Shown in pieces: positions 36,911-46,636 of a DNA stretch of 64,000 bases. Below the pieces are notes generated by a model that saw nothing but the letters and a program-made list of their open reading frames with translations, ran no database searches and had not been told where the DNA came from. Positions within the stretch are counted from its first letter, which is position 1; each line of letters starts with the position of its first letter. Both the position numbers and the translations under genes were made by a program. The stretch is from NCBI GenBank assembly GCA_014360005.1, contig JACIYI010000005.1:62001-126000 (forward strand). The letters are read 5' to 3'. The stretch comes from Candidatus Aminicenantota bacterium (GTDB lineage: Bacteria; Acidobacteriota; Aminicenantia; Aminicenantales; Saccharicenantaceae).

Positions 36911-37606
36911 CTAAATTGAGGTCAGGACCACGGCGATTATTCCCGTCAGGAAAACCCCGTCAAAAGTTCCGGCCCCTCCAATTGAAGCCACCGGGGCTCC
37001 CAGGTCAGCGATTTTTTTTAAGTTAAGCAGGTCGGCACCGACCAGGGTACCCAGGGTGCCGGAGACATAAGCCAGCACCGGAGCAGTCTGCAGCCCGGCT
37101 GGAGAAAAGGCAGACAGCAGCAAAGATACCAGGGCTGCTACCAGCGGCGGGAAAAGAGCCGGGGTGGCAATGCCCAGTCCCCTGACCGGCCGGGCTACCC
37201 TGTTGACCAGCACCGTGACCACGGCTGTGGCCACTATAAAAAGCACAACCAGGGAAAACCAGCGCCAGATTAAATACAGGCTGAGCAGGCCAGGAATTAC
37301 GGCCCCGCCCAGGTTGATTGCCAGGATTGTGCTCTGACTTTCAGCCGAGGCCGGGATGCGGACTTTCCAGCCGAAAAATTCAACCACCTGTTCTGGCAGC
37401 AGGTTCTCGCTCCGAATTCTTTTTAGCGGAATATTGAGGCCGCTGCCGACCAGGCTCATAAGCAGCAGGGCAAAGACCAGGTCAGGCGGCAAGCCCAGCC
37501 TCTGGAAAGCCAGCGAAATTAACCCTATCTTTAGAAAAAAGAACAGCCCGCCCAGCAGGAAAAAGTAAAAAACCAGAAACAGCAGAATGACTGGCAGAAA
37601 AAACAT
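36911..37606 (-). CDS. DUF1614 membrane protein
   Basis: A 231-residue inner-membrane protein with six to seven helices. The sequence LVGSGLNIPLKRI, AINLGGAVIPGLLSLYLI and GGAGTFDGVFLTGIIAVVL near the end match the DUF1614 family, whose function is unknown. It lies 18 bases downstream of hutU on the same strand, so probably the last gene of gltX-hutU-DUF1614. Confidence 0.85.
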   Translation of the reverse strand: MFFLPVILLFLVFYFFLLGGLFFFLKIGLISLAFQRLGLPPDLVFALLLMSLVGSGLNIPLKRIRSENLLPEQVVEFFGWKVRIPASAESQSTILAINLGGAVIPGLLSLYLIWRWFSLVVLFIVATAVVTVLVNRVARPVRGLGIATPALFPPLVAALVSLLLSAFSPAGLQTAPVLAYVSGTLGTLVGADLLNLKKIADLGAPVASIGGAGTFDGVFLTGIIAVVLTSI

Positions 37607-37624
37607 CTGACCCCCTGGCAGTGT

Positions 37625-39298
37625 TTATTTAGACAGCAATGGAACCTTGATTTTGTTCTTCCGAGCGCAGGCGATGGCTTCTTCATAACCGGCGTCGGCA
37701 TGGCGGGCTACTCCCAGACCGGGGTCAACCGTCAGCACCCGTTCCAGGCGCCTGGCCATAGATTGGCTGCCGTCAGCTACGATTACCATCCCGGCGTGGA
37801 TGGACAGACCGATGCCAACTCCACCCCCGTGATGGACCGATACCCAGGACGCTCCGCAGACGGCGTTGAGCAGGGCATTGAGAATCGGCCAGTCGGCAAT
37901 AGCATCCGAACCATCCTTCATCTTCTCAGTTTCCCGGTTGGGTGAAGCTACCGAGCCAGTATCCAGGTGGTCCCGGCCAATGACAATGGGGGCGCTGATT
38001 TTCCCTTTTTTAACCAGGGTATTAAGGACCTGGCCGAACCTGGCCCTTTCGCCGTAACCCAGCCAGCAAATCCTGGCCGGAAGTCCCTGAAACTTAACCT
38101 GTTTCTGGGCTTTCCTGATCCAGCGGGCCAGGGCTTCATCCTCGGGAAAAGTCTTGAGCACCGCTTCGTCGGTTGCATAAATATCCTGGGGTTTCCCGGA
38201 CAGAGCCGCCCAGCGGAAAGGTCCTTTTCCCACGCAGAATAAGGGCCTGATGTATTCCTGGACAAAACCGGGAATGTCGAAAGCCTTGGCTACTCCGGCT
38301 TTCTGAGCCTGGCCACGAATATTGTTTCCGTAATCAAAGGTCCTGGCTCCCCGCTTCTGCAGCTCCAGCATGGCTTCCACCTGGACGGCCATGGATTCGT
38401 AGGCCATAGCAATATATTTTTGCGGGTCCTTTTTCCTGAGTTCCAGGGCTTCCTGGTAGGGCAAGCCGCGCGGCACATAGCCGTTGAGCTCATCATGAGC
38501 CGAGGTCTGGTCGGTGAGAACATCGGGGGTCAGACCCCGGCGGACGAGCTCGGGCAGGACATCGGCAGCATTGCCCAGCAGAGCGATCGACAGCGGCTGA
38601 CCTTTTTTCCTGGCTTCGTCAGCCAGTTTCAGAGCCTCATCCAGGCTGGTGGTCATGGTGTCAACATATTTTGTCTCCAGCCGGCGCTTAATCCGGTCAG
38701 GGTCAACTTCGACCACGATGGCCACTCCTTCATTCATGGTCACGGCCAGGGGCTGGGCTCCACCCATACCACCCAGGCCCGCGGTCACCACCAATTTGCC
38801 CTTCAGGGTTCCGCCAAAATGTTTCCTGGCCACAGCGGCCAGGGTTTCGTAGGTTCCCTGGAGAATTCCCTGGGTGCCGATATAAATCCAGCTGCCGGCG
38901 GTCATCTGGCCGTACATAGTCAGGCCCAGGGCTTCCAGCCGCCTGAACTCATCCCAGGTGGCCCATTTGGGCACGACCATGGCGTTGGAAATCAACACCC
39001 GGGGAGCTTCACTGTGAGTCTTGAAAATGCCGACCGGTTTGCCCGATTGCACCAGCAGGGTCTCGTCGTTTTCCAGCTTCTTCAGGCTGCTGACAATTGC
39101 CCGGAAGCAGTCCCAGTTGCGGGCAGCTTTCCCGGTTCCCCCGTAAACGATGAGCTCCTGGGGTTTTTCCGCCACCTCCGGGTCCAGGTTATTCATCAAC
39201 ATCCGCAGAGCGCCTTCCTGGGACCAGCCTTTGGTCTGAAGCCTGGTTCCGCGGGGTGCCCGGACCGGTTTATAAGCAGTTTCCTGGGGCTTTTTCAT
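37625..39298 (-). CDS. hutU: Urocanate hydratase
   Basis: A 557-residue full-length enzyme converting urocanate to imidazolonepropionate with tightly bound NAD+, the second step of histidine breakdown. Signatures include [46 protein letters not shown] (nucleotide region) and [20 protein letters not shown]. It starts 3 bases after the gltX stop and is followed by a DUF1614 gene, so it is expressed with a tRNA synthetase rather than with other hut genes, none of which are in the window. Confidence 0.97.
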   Translation of the reverse strand: MKKPQETAYKPVRAPRGTRLQTKGWSQEGALRMLMNNLDPEVAEKPQELIVYGGTGKAARNWDCFRAIVSSLKKLENDETLLVQSGKPVGIFKTHSEAPRVLISNAMVVPKWATWDEFRRLEALGLTMYGQMTAGSWIYIGTQGILQGTYETLAAVARKHFGGTLKGKLVVTAGLGGMGGAQPLAVTMNEGVAIVVEVDPDRIKRRLETKYVDTMTTSLDEALKLADEARKKGQPLSIALLGNAADVLPELVRRGLTPDVLTDQTSAHDELNGYVPRGLPYQEALELRKKDPQKYIAMAYESMAVQVEAMLELQKRGARTFDYGNNIRGQAQKAGVAKAFDIPGFVQEYIRPLFCVGKGPFRWAALSGKPQDIYATDEAVLKTFPEDEALARWIRKAQKQVKFQGLPARICWLGYGERARFGQVLNTLVKKGKISAPIVIGRDHLDTGSVASPNRETEKMKDGSDAIADWPILNALLNAVCGASWVSVHHGGGVGIGLSIHAGMVIVADGSQSMARRLERVLTVDPGLGVARHADAGYEEAIACARKNKIKVPLLSK

Positions 39299-39301
39299 TT
39301 T

Positions 39302-40750
39302 TCATCCCTCCTTAATTTTTGCGACTTTCCTGATTTCTTCTAATCTTGCCATGCGGGCCAGGGTCTTGTCCCGACCGACCAGCTCCAGCACTTCAAAAAG
39401 ACCGGGGCTCACGGACCGGCCGAGGACCAGCACCCGCAGGGCATGAATTAGAGTGGCTGCTTTTATTCCTTCTTTTTCCGCTCTGCCCCGGATAATTCTT
39501 TCTATTTCCTGGGCAGAAAAATTTTCCAGCTGCTGGAAATCACCCGCCAGCAGCTGCAGCCAGCGGTCCAGTTCGCCATTCAGTAGGTGCTTACGGACCG
39601 CTTCCGGGTCATAGCTGAAGCTATCAGAAAGAAAAGGAATTACCATGGCACTCAGGTCAACCAGGGTCCGGCTGCGACTGCGGGTCAGGTTGATGACTTT
39701 CTCCAACCAGCCTTTCCTGGCGGCCAGCAGTTCTTCCGACCAGAACCCCGCCCTTTCCAGCCAGGGGCGAAGATGGACCAGGAGTTCGGATATCGGCATT
39801 TCATTTATCAAACGGCTGTTCAGCCATTCCAGCTTGTTGAGGTCGAAGACCGGGCTACCCTTGCTGATTCTGTCCAGAGAAAACTCACGGACCATTTCTT
39901 CAATCGTATATATTTTTTCCTCCGGACCGGGAGACCAGCTCAACTGGGCCATGAAATTGAAGAAAGCCAGCGGCAGGTAGCCCTTGTCCCGGAAATTGAG
40001 GACTGAGGTGTCCCCATGTCTCTTGCTCAATTTTTTTCGGTCGGGTCCAAGTATCAGCGGCAGGTGCCCGAACTGCGGCACCGGCCGGCCGAAAGCCCGG
40101 TAAAGAAGAATCTGCTTGGGCGTATTGGAAATATGGTCATCACCCCGGATGACATGGGTAATTCCGGTATCGATGTCATCAACCACCACTGAAAGATGGT
40201 AGGTGGGAAAACCATCGCCGCGCAGCAGGACGAAATCTTCCAGGTTCTTATTCTCGACGGAAATAGGCCCGTGGACCAGGTCCTCGAATTCGGTCAGGCC
40301 TTCCGGAACCAAAAAACGGATGGCCGCCGGCTGACCCTGTTCCTGCCGGCCCTGCCTTTCCTTTTCCGTCAGCTTCAGGCAGCGCCGGTCATACTTCCAG
40401 TGTTCACCCCTGGCCTGGGATTCCTGCCGGCGTTTTTCAATTTCTTCGGGCGAGCAGAAGCAATAGTAAGCCAGGCCCTTTCCCACCAGCTCCCGGGCCG
40501 CCTGGCGGTAGACTTCAAACCGCTGCGACTGGTAAATAGGTCCTTCATCCCAGTCCAGCCCCACCCAGCGCAGGGCTTCCAGAATCGACCTGCTCATTTC
40601 TTCCGAAGACCGGGCCACATCAGTATCCTCGATTCTCAGGACAAAAGTTCCGCCGTGGTGACGGGCAAAAAGCCAGTTGAACAGGGCTGTTCTCAGAGCT
40701 CCGACATGGAGATGCCCGGTCGGGCTGGGAGCAAATCTTACTCTGACCAT
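39302..40750 (-). CDS. gltX: Glutamyl-tRNA synthetase
   Basis: About 482 residues from ATG 40750 (MVRVRFAPSPTGHLHVG), preferred over an in-frame TTG five codons upstream that lacks a ribosome site. Class I signatures are HLHVG (HIGH) and KLSKRHGD (KMSKS). A possible zinc site spans CFCSPEEIEKRR to RRC. The enzyme charges tRNA with glutamate in the cytosol. It leads a short operon with hutU 3 bases downstream. Confidence 0.96.
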   Translation of the reverse strand: MVRVRFAPSPTGHLHVGALRTALFNWLFARHHGGTFVLRIEDTDVARSSEEMSRSILEALRWVGLDWDEGPIYQSQRFEVYRQAARELVGKGLAYYCFCSPEEIEKRRQESQARGEHWKYDRRCLKLTEKERQGRQEQGQPAAIRFLVPEGLTEFEDLVHGPISVENKNLEDFVLLRGDGFPTYHLSVVVDDIDTGITHVIRGDDHISNTPKQILLYRAFGRPVPQFGHLPLILGPDRKKLSKRHGDTSVLNFRDKGYLPLAFFNFMAQLSWSPGPEEKIYTIEEMVREFSLDRISKGSPVFDLNKLEWLNSRLINEMPISELLVHLRPWLERAGFWSEELLAARKGWLEKVINLTRSRSRTLVDLSAMVIPFLSDSFSYDPEAVRKHLLNGELDRWLQLLAGDFQQLENFSAQEIERIIRGRAEKEGIKAATLIHALRVLVLGRSVSPGLFEVLELVGRDKTLARMARLEEIRKVAKIKEG

Positions 40751-40919
40751 ATCTTTCTTTGGCAATTTAAGAGATTAATTTCAGGTAAAAATATACCACA
40801 GCCGCTCCTGAGATTCAAAAATGCTCCCGGCAGGCAAATGAAAGCCGCCAACATCCTGAAAAAATTGACCAACCTGAAAAAATTTGTTGACTGAGGCTGA
40901 TTATTTAAGTAAATTATCC

Positions 40920-42995
40920 ATGAAGAAGCTAAGCCAAGGTTTTTGGAGGGCAAGGGAAAGGTACTCCCGGACTTCAATGGCTCAGATAAACATTCTAATC
41001 TACCTTACCAGTGTGGAGCAGGCCCTGAAGGTGGTCCGGCTCTGTGAAAAAGAATACCTGCCAGTGGTGGCCAATTCCCTGGAAGAAATACCACCCATCC
41101 TTCAGAATTACGACTGCTGGGCCATGATCGTGGATTCCAGCTTCGCTTCTTACGACCGCTGGAAAGACCTGATTTCTCCCGATTGCTCGGTAATCATCCT
41201 GGGCCGGGAGGAAACCGAAATCTATCAGAATCTTCTGACCTGGCCGGCCCATTACCACCTGGAACACGTGCTGGAAACCGAAAACCAGCCGCTGGAACCC
41301 ATCCTGAGCCAGGTGCTGAAGGTGGCCATTCATCACAGCCGCATCAAGCGGGAATGGACTCAACTGCAGCAGACTGTTTCTCTGAACTCGGCCAGCGTCC
41401 GGGAAGTTTTCCAGGAAATCGCCGAAATCAAGCGGCTGATCAACGAACACTACCTGCGGGAGCTGGAACGGAGAATCACCCTGGAAGCCCGCTATGTTTG
41501 GTCCCAGCGGGAAAGATGGAAAATAGAAAACATCATCAGAAAAATCTATTCGGCCAACGATGTCAGCAGCCTGCTGGGGGTGGTGCCCGATATCAAGGAC
41601 CTGCTGCAGGCCCAGGGGCTGACCATCTACCTCATCGAAGAAAGCGAGACTCTGGGACAACACCTCAAGCCGATTATCTGGGATGATACCTTCATCACCC
41701 ATCCTGAGACTTTCAAGTACGTAGCCCGGCTGGATGCCCCGGATTTTGCCGCGGCCGTGGCCCGTCATGGCCAGGAGATCAACATATCCGACCTGACCTA
41801 TGATAAACGGTTTTCCCTGCGCTACCAGCATAACCTGAAAACTCCGTTGAAGAGCATCCTGGCCGCGCCTATAGTTTACGGCGACCAGATTATCGGAGTC
41901 ATTGAACTCTATAATAAGCATTTCAAAAACAGCCTGCTGCCGGAAGGTTTTTCGCGGGAAGACCAGCAGATACTGCGAGGGCTATCGGAGCATATCGGCC
42001 TGGCCATGACCAAGCTCAACCTGATCCAGTATGACGCCCTGACCGGGCTGCTCCGGGCCGAACCGTTTTTCGACAAGATCCTCCAGAAAGTCAACTCCAT
42101 GAGCAAGAGAAAGGTGGAGGAAGGGGCTTTTGCCATGGTTATGGGGGATGTTGACTGGTTCAAGCATTACAATGACCGCAACGGGCACGAAGCGGGGAAC
42201 CGGTTGCTGCAGGAACTGGCCTCGGTACTAAAGCAATCGGTGCGCGAGAACGATTTAATCTGTCGCTACGGTGGAGAAGAATTTTTATTCTTCCTGGGCG
42301 GGGTCAGTACCCTGGAAGAAGCCTGCCAGCTGACAGAAAGAATCAGGCAGAATATCGAGGACCATTACTTCCCTTACGAAGAATTTCAGCCCCGCAATAA
42401 CCTGACCATGTCCTTCGGGGTAACCATTTTTCCCCGCCAGCAGCTGCCCGGCGACGGTCAGCTCACCCGGGAAGACCTTAAACATCTGGTTCACGAATGC
42501 GACCTGGCCCTGGCCGAAGCCAAGGGCAAGGAAACCTGGAGGCTGCCACCTTCAGAAGCTCAGAGCCGGCCGGCCACCAAGAATACCGTGGTAGCTTTTT
42601 CCCGGGATTGGGAAACCGAGAATCACCTGCGCCCGACGGTGACATATCAGGAGAAATTATTCAAGGAAAAAAGGCATTTCCAGCGGCATTATACTTCAAC
42701 CATTCTGATGTACCGGGACGACGGGCAGCTCAAAGTCTGCAAGACCATCAACCTCAGCCTGGGAGGGGCCAAGGTGCTGTCGGAAAAACCTCTGCCGGCT
42801 GCCAGGGCGATGGATGTCATCCTGATCCTGGGCAAGAAGGCCCACCCGCTGAAGAGTGAAGTGGTTTATTCAGAAAAAGCCAGCCCCGATTTGGCCACTT
42901 TTTACTCTGGTCTGAAGTTCAAAGAACTGACCGGCGAGGATTTTAGAATTCTCGAAGGCTACTTCCAGGAAATTCAGAAAGACACCTTCAACTGA
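40920..42995 (+). CDS. GAF-GGDEF-PilZ diguanylate cyclase with receiver-like N-domain
   Basis: About 691 residues. The order is: a receiver-like domain (INILIYLTSVEQALKVV, AMIVDSSF, SVIILG) without the usual acidic pair; a helical linker; a GAF domain (about 205-360); a GGDEF domain with RYGGEEF and the inhibitory RxxD (REND) five residues before it; and a C-terminal PilZ domain with RHFQR (RxxxR) and NLSLGG. The protein could therefore make c-di-GMP, be product-inhibited and also bind it. A TTGACT/TAAATT pair close to the ATG suggests the true start may be ATG 40977 (MAQINIL). Confidence 0.88.
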   Translation: MKKLSQGFWRARERYSRTSMAQINILIYLTSVEQALKVVRLCEKEYLPVVANSLEEIPPILQNYDCWAMIVDSSFASYDRWKDLISPDCSVIILGREETEIYQNLLTWPAHYHLEHVLETENQPLEPILSQVLKVAIHHSRIKREWTQLQQTVSLNSASVREVFQEIAEIKRLINEHYLRELERRITLEARYVWSQRERWKIENIIRKIYSANDVSSLLGVVPDIKDLLQAQGLTIYLIEESETLGQHLKPIIWDDTFITHPETFKYVARLDAPDFAAAVARHGQEINISDLTYDKRFSLRYQHNLKTPLKSILAAPIVYGDQIIGVIELYNKHFKNSLLPEGFSREDQQILRGLSEHIGLAMTKLNLIQYDALTGLLRAEPFFDKILQKVNSMSKRKVEEGAFAMVMGDVDWFKHYNDRNGHEAGNRLLQELASVLKQSVRENDLICRYGGEEFLFFLGGVSTLEEACQLTERIRQNIEDHYFPYEEFQPRNNLTMSFGVTIFPRQQLPGDGQLTREDLKHLVHECDLALAEAKGKETWRLPPSEAQSRPATKNTVVAFSRDWETENHLRPTVTYQEKLFKEKRHFQRHYTSTILMYRDDGQLKVCKTINLSLGGAKVLSEKPLPAARAMDVILILGKKAHPLKSEVVYSEKASPDLATFYSGLKFKELTGEDFRILEGYFQEIQKDTFN

Positions 42996-43020
42996 AGATT
43001 TCCTGGTTAAGGGACCCGCC

Positions 43021-44358
43021 TCAGGCTTCCAGTTCTTTTTTCAAAGCACCATAATAAATGGAAGGCGGGGTGGTCCTGGCCTTAAAGGCCGCAGTCAGGT
43101 CAATTATCTTCTGCTCGAAGAGAGAGATATCATCGACCGAGCTCCAGTTCTCCACGGCCAGCAGGTCAGAGAGTTCTTCCAGCGTTTGCTGGTTAAGGAG
43201 GTCCTGGGTGAAAGCTGGGAAACGGAATTTTTTCTTCATAATCAGATGAATTATCCGCAGCAAATACTGTCTCAATCCCTCCTGCAGGCTGATGATTTCC
43301 TGTTTCAGATAGAACTGCTCTTTATTGGCGGTGACAATTGCCAGCTTATAATTCAGCTTCCTGGCCTCTTCCACCGTCTCTCTTATTTTGGTCAGTAATT
43401 CTTCCGCTTCCAGGATGTTCTTTTTACCCTTCTGGTAAAAACCTATCGGGTTGTAGCCGTTAGCCTGTTCCTGACGGTAGAATTCCTCCAGGTCCCGCCG
43501 GGAAACTCTTTCCATATTTTCCAGCGAGCCCGCGGTTTCCTGACTTTCTTCCGTTTTTAGCTGCCTGGGTTCCTGCCTCTCGCTGATGGTTCTCTTGATC
43601 TCTTCGGCCAGCTTATCTTCCAGGCTCAGGGGATGGGTATTGGTCTCAACCGCTTCTGGCTGGGCCAAGGTTTGTTCCGGGGCCAGCCTTTCTTCCTGGA
43701 CCGGTGTTTCAGCTTCCAGTGTTAGCCCGACCCGGGTGGTGGCTTCAGGTTCTTCCGCCATTTCCGCTGCCGTTTCTTCTGGCGAGACAGCCAGCGTCGG
43801 GGGCACCGGTTGACCGCTCTCCAGCAGCAGCAGTTCTTTGACCTTTTTAAGTTTTTCCAGTTCCGGAGTCAGGTCAAGGCTGATCCTCTCGGTCTCAGCC
43901 GGCGGAGGCATTTCAGCCTTGAGCCCGAATTTTTCCTCCAGACCTTGCTTAAGAAAGGCCGCCCGCTTCAGGGACTCCCGCCGCAGTTCTTCCAGCTCCT
44001 CTTGCCACTGGCTGATGGCTTTTAGGTCTTCGGCGGTGGCCCTGGCCAGCTCTTCTATTTCCTTCTGCCTCCCGGCGATTCTCTCCAGACAGTCTTTCAT
44101 TTTTTGCAAAATTTCCTGGCGCTGTCCTTCAAACTGCTCCCAGACGTTGCCATATTCTTCCAGGGCCTGCCATTGCTTTTTAACTGCTTGTTCTACCTCG
44201 GCCAGCCGCTGCCGGGCCAGTTCTCTTTCTTTCTGAATTCTTTCTTCCAGCGATTTTTCGATTTCTTCTCGCTGCCGGCGCAGGTAGTCTTCCAGTTGGC
44301 TTTCGATTTCCTGGATGATGGATACGGGTTTTTTTTGCAAGTGCTCACTTTCACTCAT
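43021..44358 (-). CDS. Large coiled-coil protein of unknown function
   Basis: A 445-residue soluble protein. Residues about 15-185 are a charged coiled coil (EIEKSLEERIQKERELARQR and similar). The middle (about 190-290) is Glu/Pro/Thr-rich and low in complexity. The C-terminal 150 residues look globular and helical (ANGYNPIGFYQKGKKNILEA, ENWSSVDDISLFEQKIIDL). I do not recognise the family. It lies between the GGDEF-PilZ gene (convergent) and the HD-GYP gene (divergent), so a link with c-di-GMP signalling is possible but unproven. Confidence 0.75.
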   Translation of the reverse strand: MSESEHLQKKPVSIIQEIESQLEDYLRRQREEIEKSLEERIQKERELARQRLAEVEQAVKKQWQALEEYGNVWEQFEGQRQEILQKMKDCLERIAGRQKEIEELARATAEDLKAISQWQEELEELRRESLKRAAFLKQGLEEKFGLKAEMPPPAETERISLDLTPELEKLKKVKELLLLESGQPVPPTLAVSPEETAAEMAEEPEATTRVGLTLEAETPVQEERLAPEQTLAQPEAVETNTHPLSLEDKLAEEIKRTISERQEPRQLKTEESQETAGSLENMERVSRRDLEEFYRQEQANGYNPIGFYQKGKKNILEAEELLTKIRETVEEARKLNYKLAIVTANKEQFYLKQEIISLQEGLRQYLLRIIHLIMKKKFRFPAFTQDLLNQQTLEELSDLLAVENWSSVDDISLFEQKIIDLTAAFKARTTPPSIYYGALKKELEA

Positions 44359-44613
44359 AGCCCTGTCCTTTGCCTTTTTTTCGGCCCTGGCAAGGCTATT
44401 CTAAATTCAACCAGTTCTGCCTGTCAAGGCAAATGACAGGTGAGCTGATCGGGGAATTTAGCCACGGGGAGGGGGGAAACAATCTAACCAGCAGAGGCGA
44501 ATTCCGGCCAAAAAAATCACCCCCGCTGGCAGCTGGAATTTCTGTCTGCCTGAAAGAAATTCAAGCTGTTCCGGCCAAAGCTTTTCAAAAAACTTGCCTA
44601 AAATCATAATTTG

Positions 44614-45756
44614 ATGTATACAAGATTAAAGAAAATGAGCGGCGGAGCTAATAATAACCACCACCTGAAAATGGTTCTGGTCATTCCAGAAAGCAGGTTC
44701 AGGAAGCGCCTGGTCGAAATCTGCCACCGGCTGCAGGCCGAAGTGGAAGAAAGTGCCAGTCTGAGCCAGCTAACTTCAGCCAACAGTCTGAAAAATGCGA
44801 TTTTGGTTCTGGCTGCCGACACTGGTCACAACCGCAAACTGCCGCAGGTCATCAAGCAGTTAAAAAAGTCCTATCCCCGCCTGAGCGTGATATTGCTGAC
44901 GCCAACGTCTGCCGCCGGCCAGTATTTCCGGTTGCTCGAAGAAAATACGATAGACTTCCTCTCCCCCAGAAATAACTTGCCTGCAATATTTTCGGCCCTC
45001 CGGGCTGAAATCCAGAGGCGGCAGCTCAAACTGGAAAACGAATACTATCTCAAGAACCTGACTAAGCTCAAACTGGAACATTCCCGCCATATCAGGAAGA
45101 TGCTGGAACTGGAGGAAATTTACGACACCACAGTAGAAAACCTGATGACCGCGCTGGACCTCAGGGATGTTGAGACCTTCGGTCATTCCAGGACGGTTTC
45201 CAAGTACAGTCAGGTGCTGGCTGAAGTCCTGGGTATCAGGGACCAATCAACCCTGGATAACATCAGGAAAGGAGCGTTGCTCCACGATATCGGCAAGATT
45301 GCCATTCCCGATTCTATTCTAAAGAAGCCCGGTCCCCTGAGTCCGGTCGAATGGGAAAAAATCAAGCTCCACCCGACGCTCGGTTATGGCCTGATCAAGG
45401 AGATGAAACTACTAAAAGAAGTGGGCAACATCATTCTCTACCATCACGAGAAATATGACGGCAGCGGCTATCCCCGGGGATTAAAGAAGGAAGAGATACC
45501 GCTGGAAGCCCGGGTCTTCGCCCTGGCCGATGCCCTGGATGCCATCACCTCGCATCGTCCCTACCGGCCGGAGCAGGATTTCTTAACCGCCCGCCAGGAA
45601 ATAGTCAACCACGCCGGGACCCAATTTGACCCGCTGGTGGTCGAAGCCTTCTGCGCCCTGGAGCTGGACCACTGGGAGAGAATCCGCTTTGAGACCACCA
45701 GGCTGTTACCTTCTTTCGAGGAATACCACCGCCTGGCCAAACTCAAAAATGAATAA
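44614..45756 (+). CDS. HD-GYP phosphodiesterase with pseudo-receiver domain
   Basis: About 380 residues from ATG 44614. Residues about 18-135 resemble a response-regulator receiver (KMVLVIPESRFRKRLVEIC, LSVILLTP, NTIDFLSPRN) but lack the acidic pair and a clear phosphoacceptor. After a helical linker comes the HD-GYP domain with HDIGKIAIPDSIL, HHEKYDGSGYP and ALADALDAITSHRPYR, all catalytic residues present. It should degrade c-di-GMP. It is on the same strand as the GGDEF-PilZ gene 1.6 kb upstream, separated by the coiled-coil gene. Confidence 0.92.
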   Translation: MYTRLKKMSGGANNNHHLKMVLVIPESRFRKRLVEICHRLQAEVEESASLSQLTSANSLKNAILVLAADTGHNRKLPQVIKQLKKSYPRLSVILLTPTSAAGQYFRLLEENTIDFLSPRNNLPAIFSALRAEIQRRQLKLENEYYLKNLTKLKLEHSRHIRKMLELEEIYDTTVENLMTALDLRDVETFGHSRTVSKYSQVLAEVLGIRDQSTLDNIRKGALLHDIGKIAIPDSILKKPGPLSPVEWEKIKLHPTLGYGLIKEMKLLKEVGNIILYHHEKYDGSGYPRGLKKEEIPLEARVFALADALDAITSHRPYRPEQDFLTARQEIVNHAGTQFDPLVVEAFCALELDHWERIRFETTRLLPSFEEYHRLAKLKNE

Positions 45757-45781
45757 CCTGAATTAACCGCACTGGCTGGCT

Positions 45782-46636
45782 TTAGCTCTGACTGGTTTTT
45801 CTGGCAGTCATCACTCTGGGCTGACCCGAATAATCTCTGGTGATTTCGGGCCGGGACCAGCCCGGGCCAAATAATTTGAAAATTTCTTTTTCCTGCCCGA
45901 GCCCGAACTCAAAAACCAGAAAGCCGCCCGGGCAGAGGCACAGGCCGGCCTGGTTGATTAACCTGGCTATTATTTCCAGTCCGGTCGGACCGGCTACCAG
46001 AGCCTTTTTCGGTTCAAACTCCCTGACCGGCCGGTCGAGCTTTTCCCAATCGATCTCGGAAACATAAGGCGGATTACTGATGATGGCTTCGAATTTTTGC
46101 TTTCTCTTTATGAAATATTGGAGCAGGTCGCTGTGAACAAAGGTGATATTCTTAACCCGGTTTTTTCTGGCGTTTTCCGCCGCCAGCTTCAGCACTCGCC
46201 TGGAAATATCCGCAGCCACAACTCTGGCTCGGGGTTTTTCTCTGGCCAGGGCCAGGGCCAGGTTGCCGCAGCCGGTGCCCACATCGAGCAGGCGGCCATC
46301 ATCAGGAATAGGCAGAGATAGCACTTTTTCCACCACCAGCTCTGTTTCTGGACGCGGGATTAAGACCAGACGGTTGACCTTGAACTCCAGGCTCCAGAAT
46401 TCTTTCCGGCCCAGGAGGTAAGCCACGGGCCAGCCAGACAGCCTACGCCTAAGCAGGGTTTTCAGTTTCCTTAAAAGAACCGGCCTGACTGGAAAATCCA
46501 GCTGCCGGAAAAATTCTGATTCATCCCAGCCAGCAGCTTTTTGAATCAGCAGCCGGGCTTCGAGGAAGGGACAGGGCGAGAGACTTAAACGGCTGGCGGT
46601 CTGGCGGAACAGTTGTTCCAGGTTTTTATATTTCAA
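45782..46636 (-). CDS. prmC: Release factor glutamine methyltransferase
   Basis: About 284 residues, methylating the Gln of the GGQ motif in release factors using S-adenosylmethionine. The SAM site is LLDVGTGCGNLALALA and the catalytic motif NPPYVSE. The start is taken as TTG 46636, which has GGAAG six bases upstream and overlaps prfA by 11 bases; an earlier ATG would overlap by 74 bases and add a non-conserved basic tail. It is last in rpmE-prfA-prmC, and its substrate PrfA is encoded just upstream. Confidence 0.93.
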   Translation of the reverse strand: MKYKNLEQLFRQTASRLSLSPCPFLEARLLIQKAAGWDESEFFRQLDFPVRPVLLRKLKTLLRRRLSGWPVAYLLGRKEFWSLEFKVNRLVLIPRPETELVVEKVLSLPIPDDGRLLDVGTGCGNLALALAREKPRARVVAADISRRVLKLAAENARKNRVKNITFVHSDLLQYFIKRKQKFEAIISNPPYVSEIDWEKLDRPVREFEPKKALVAGPTGLEIIARLINQAGLCLCPGGFLVFEFGLGQEKEIFKLFGPGWSRPEITRDYSGQPRVMTARKTSQS

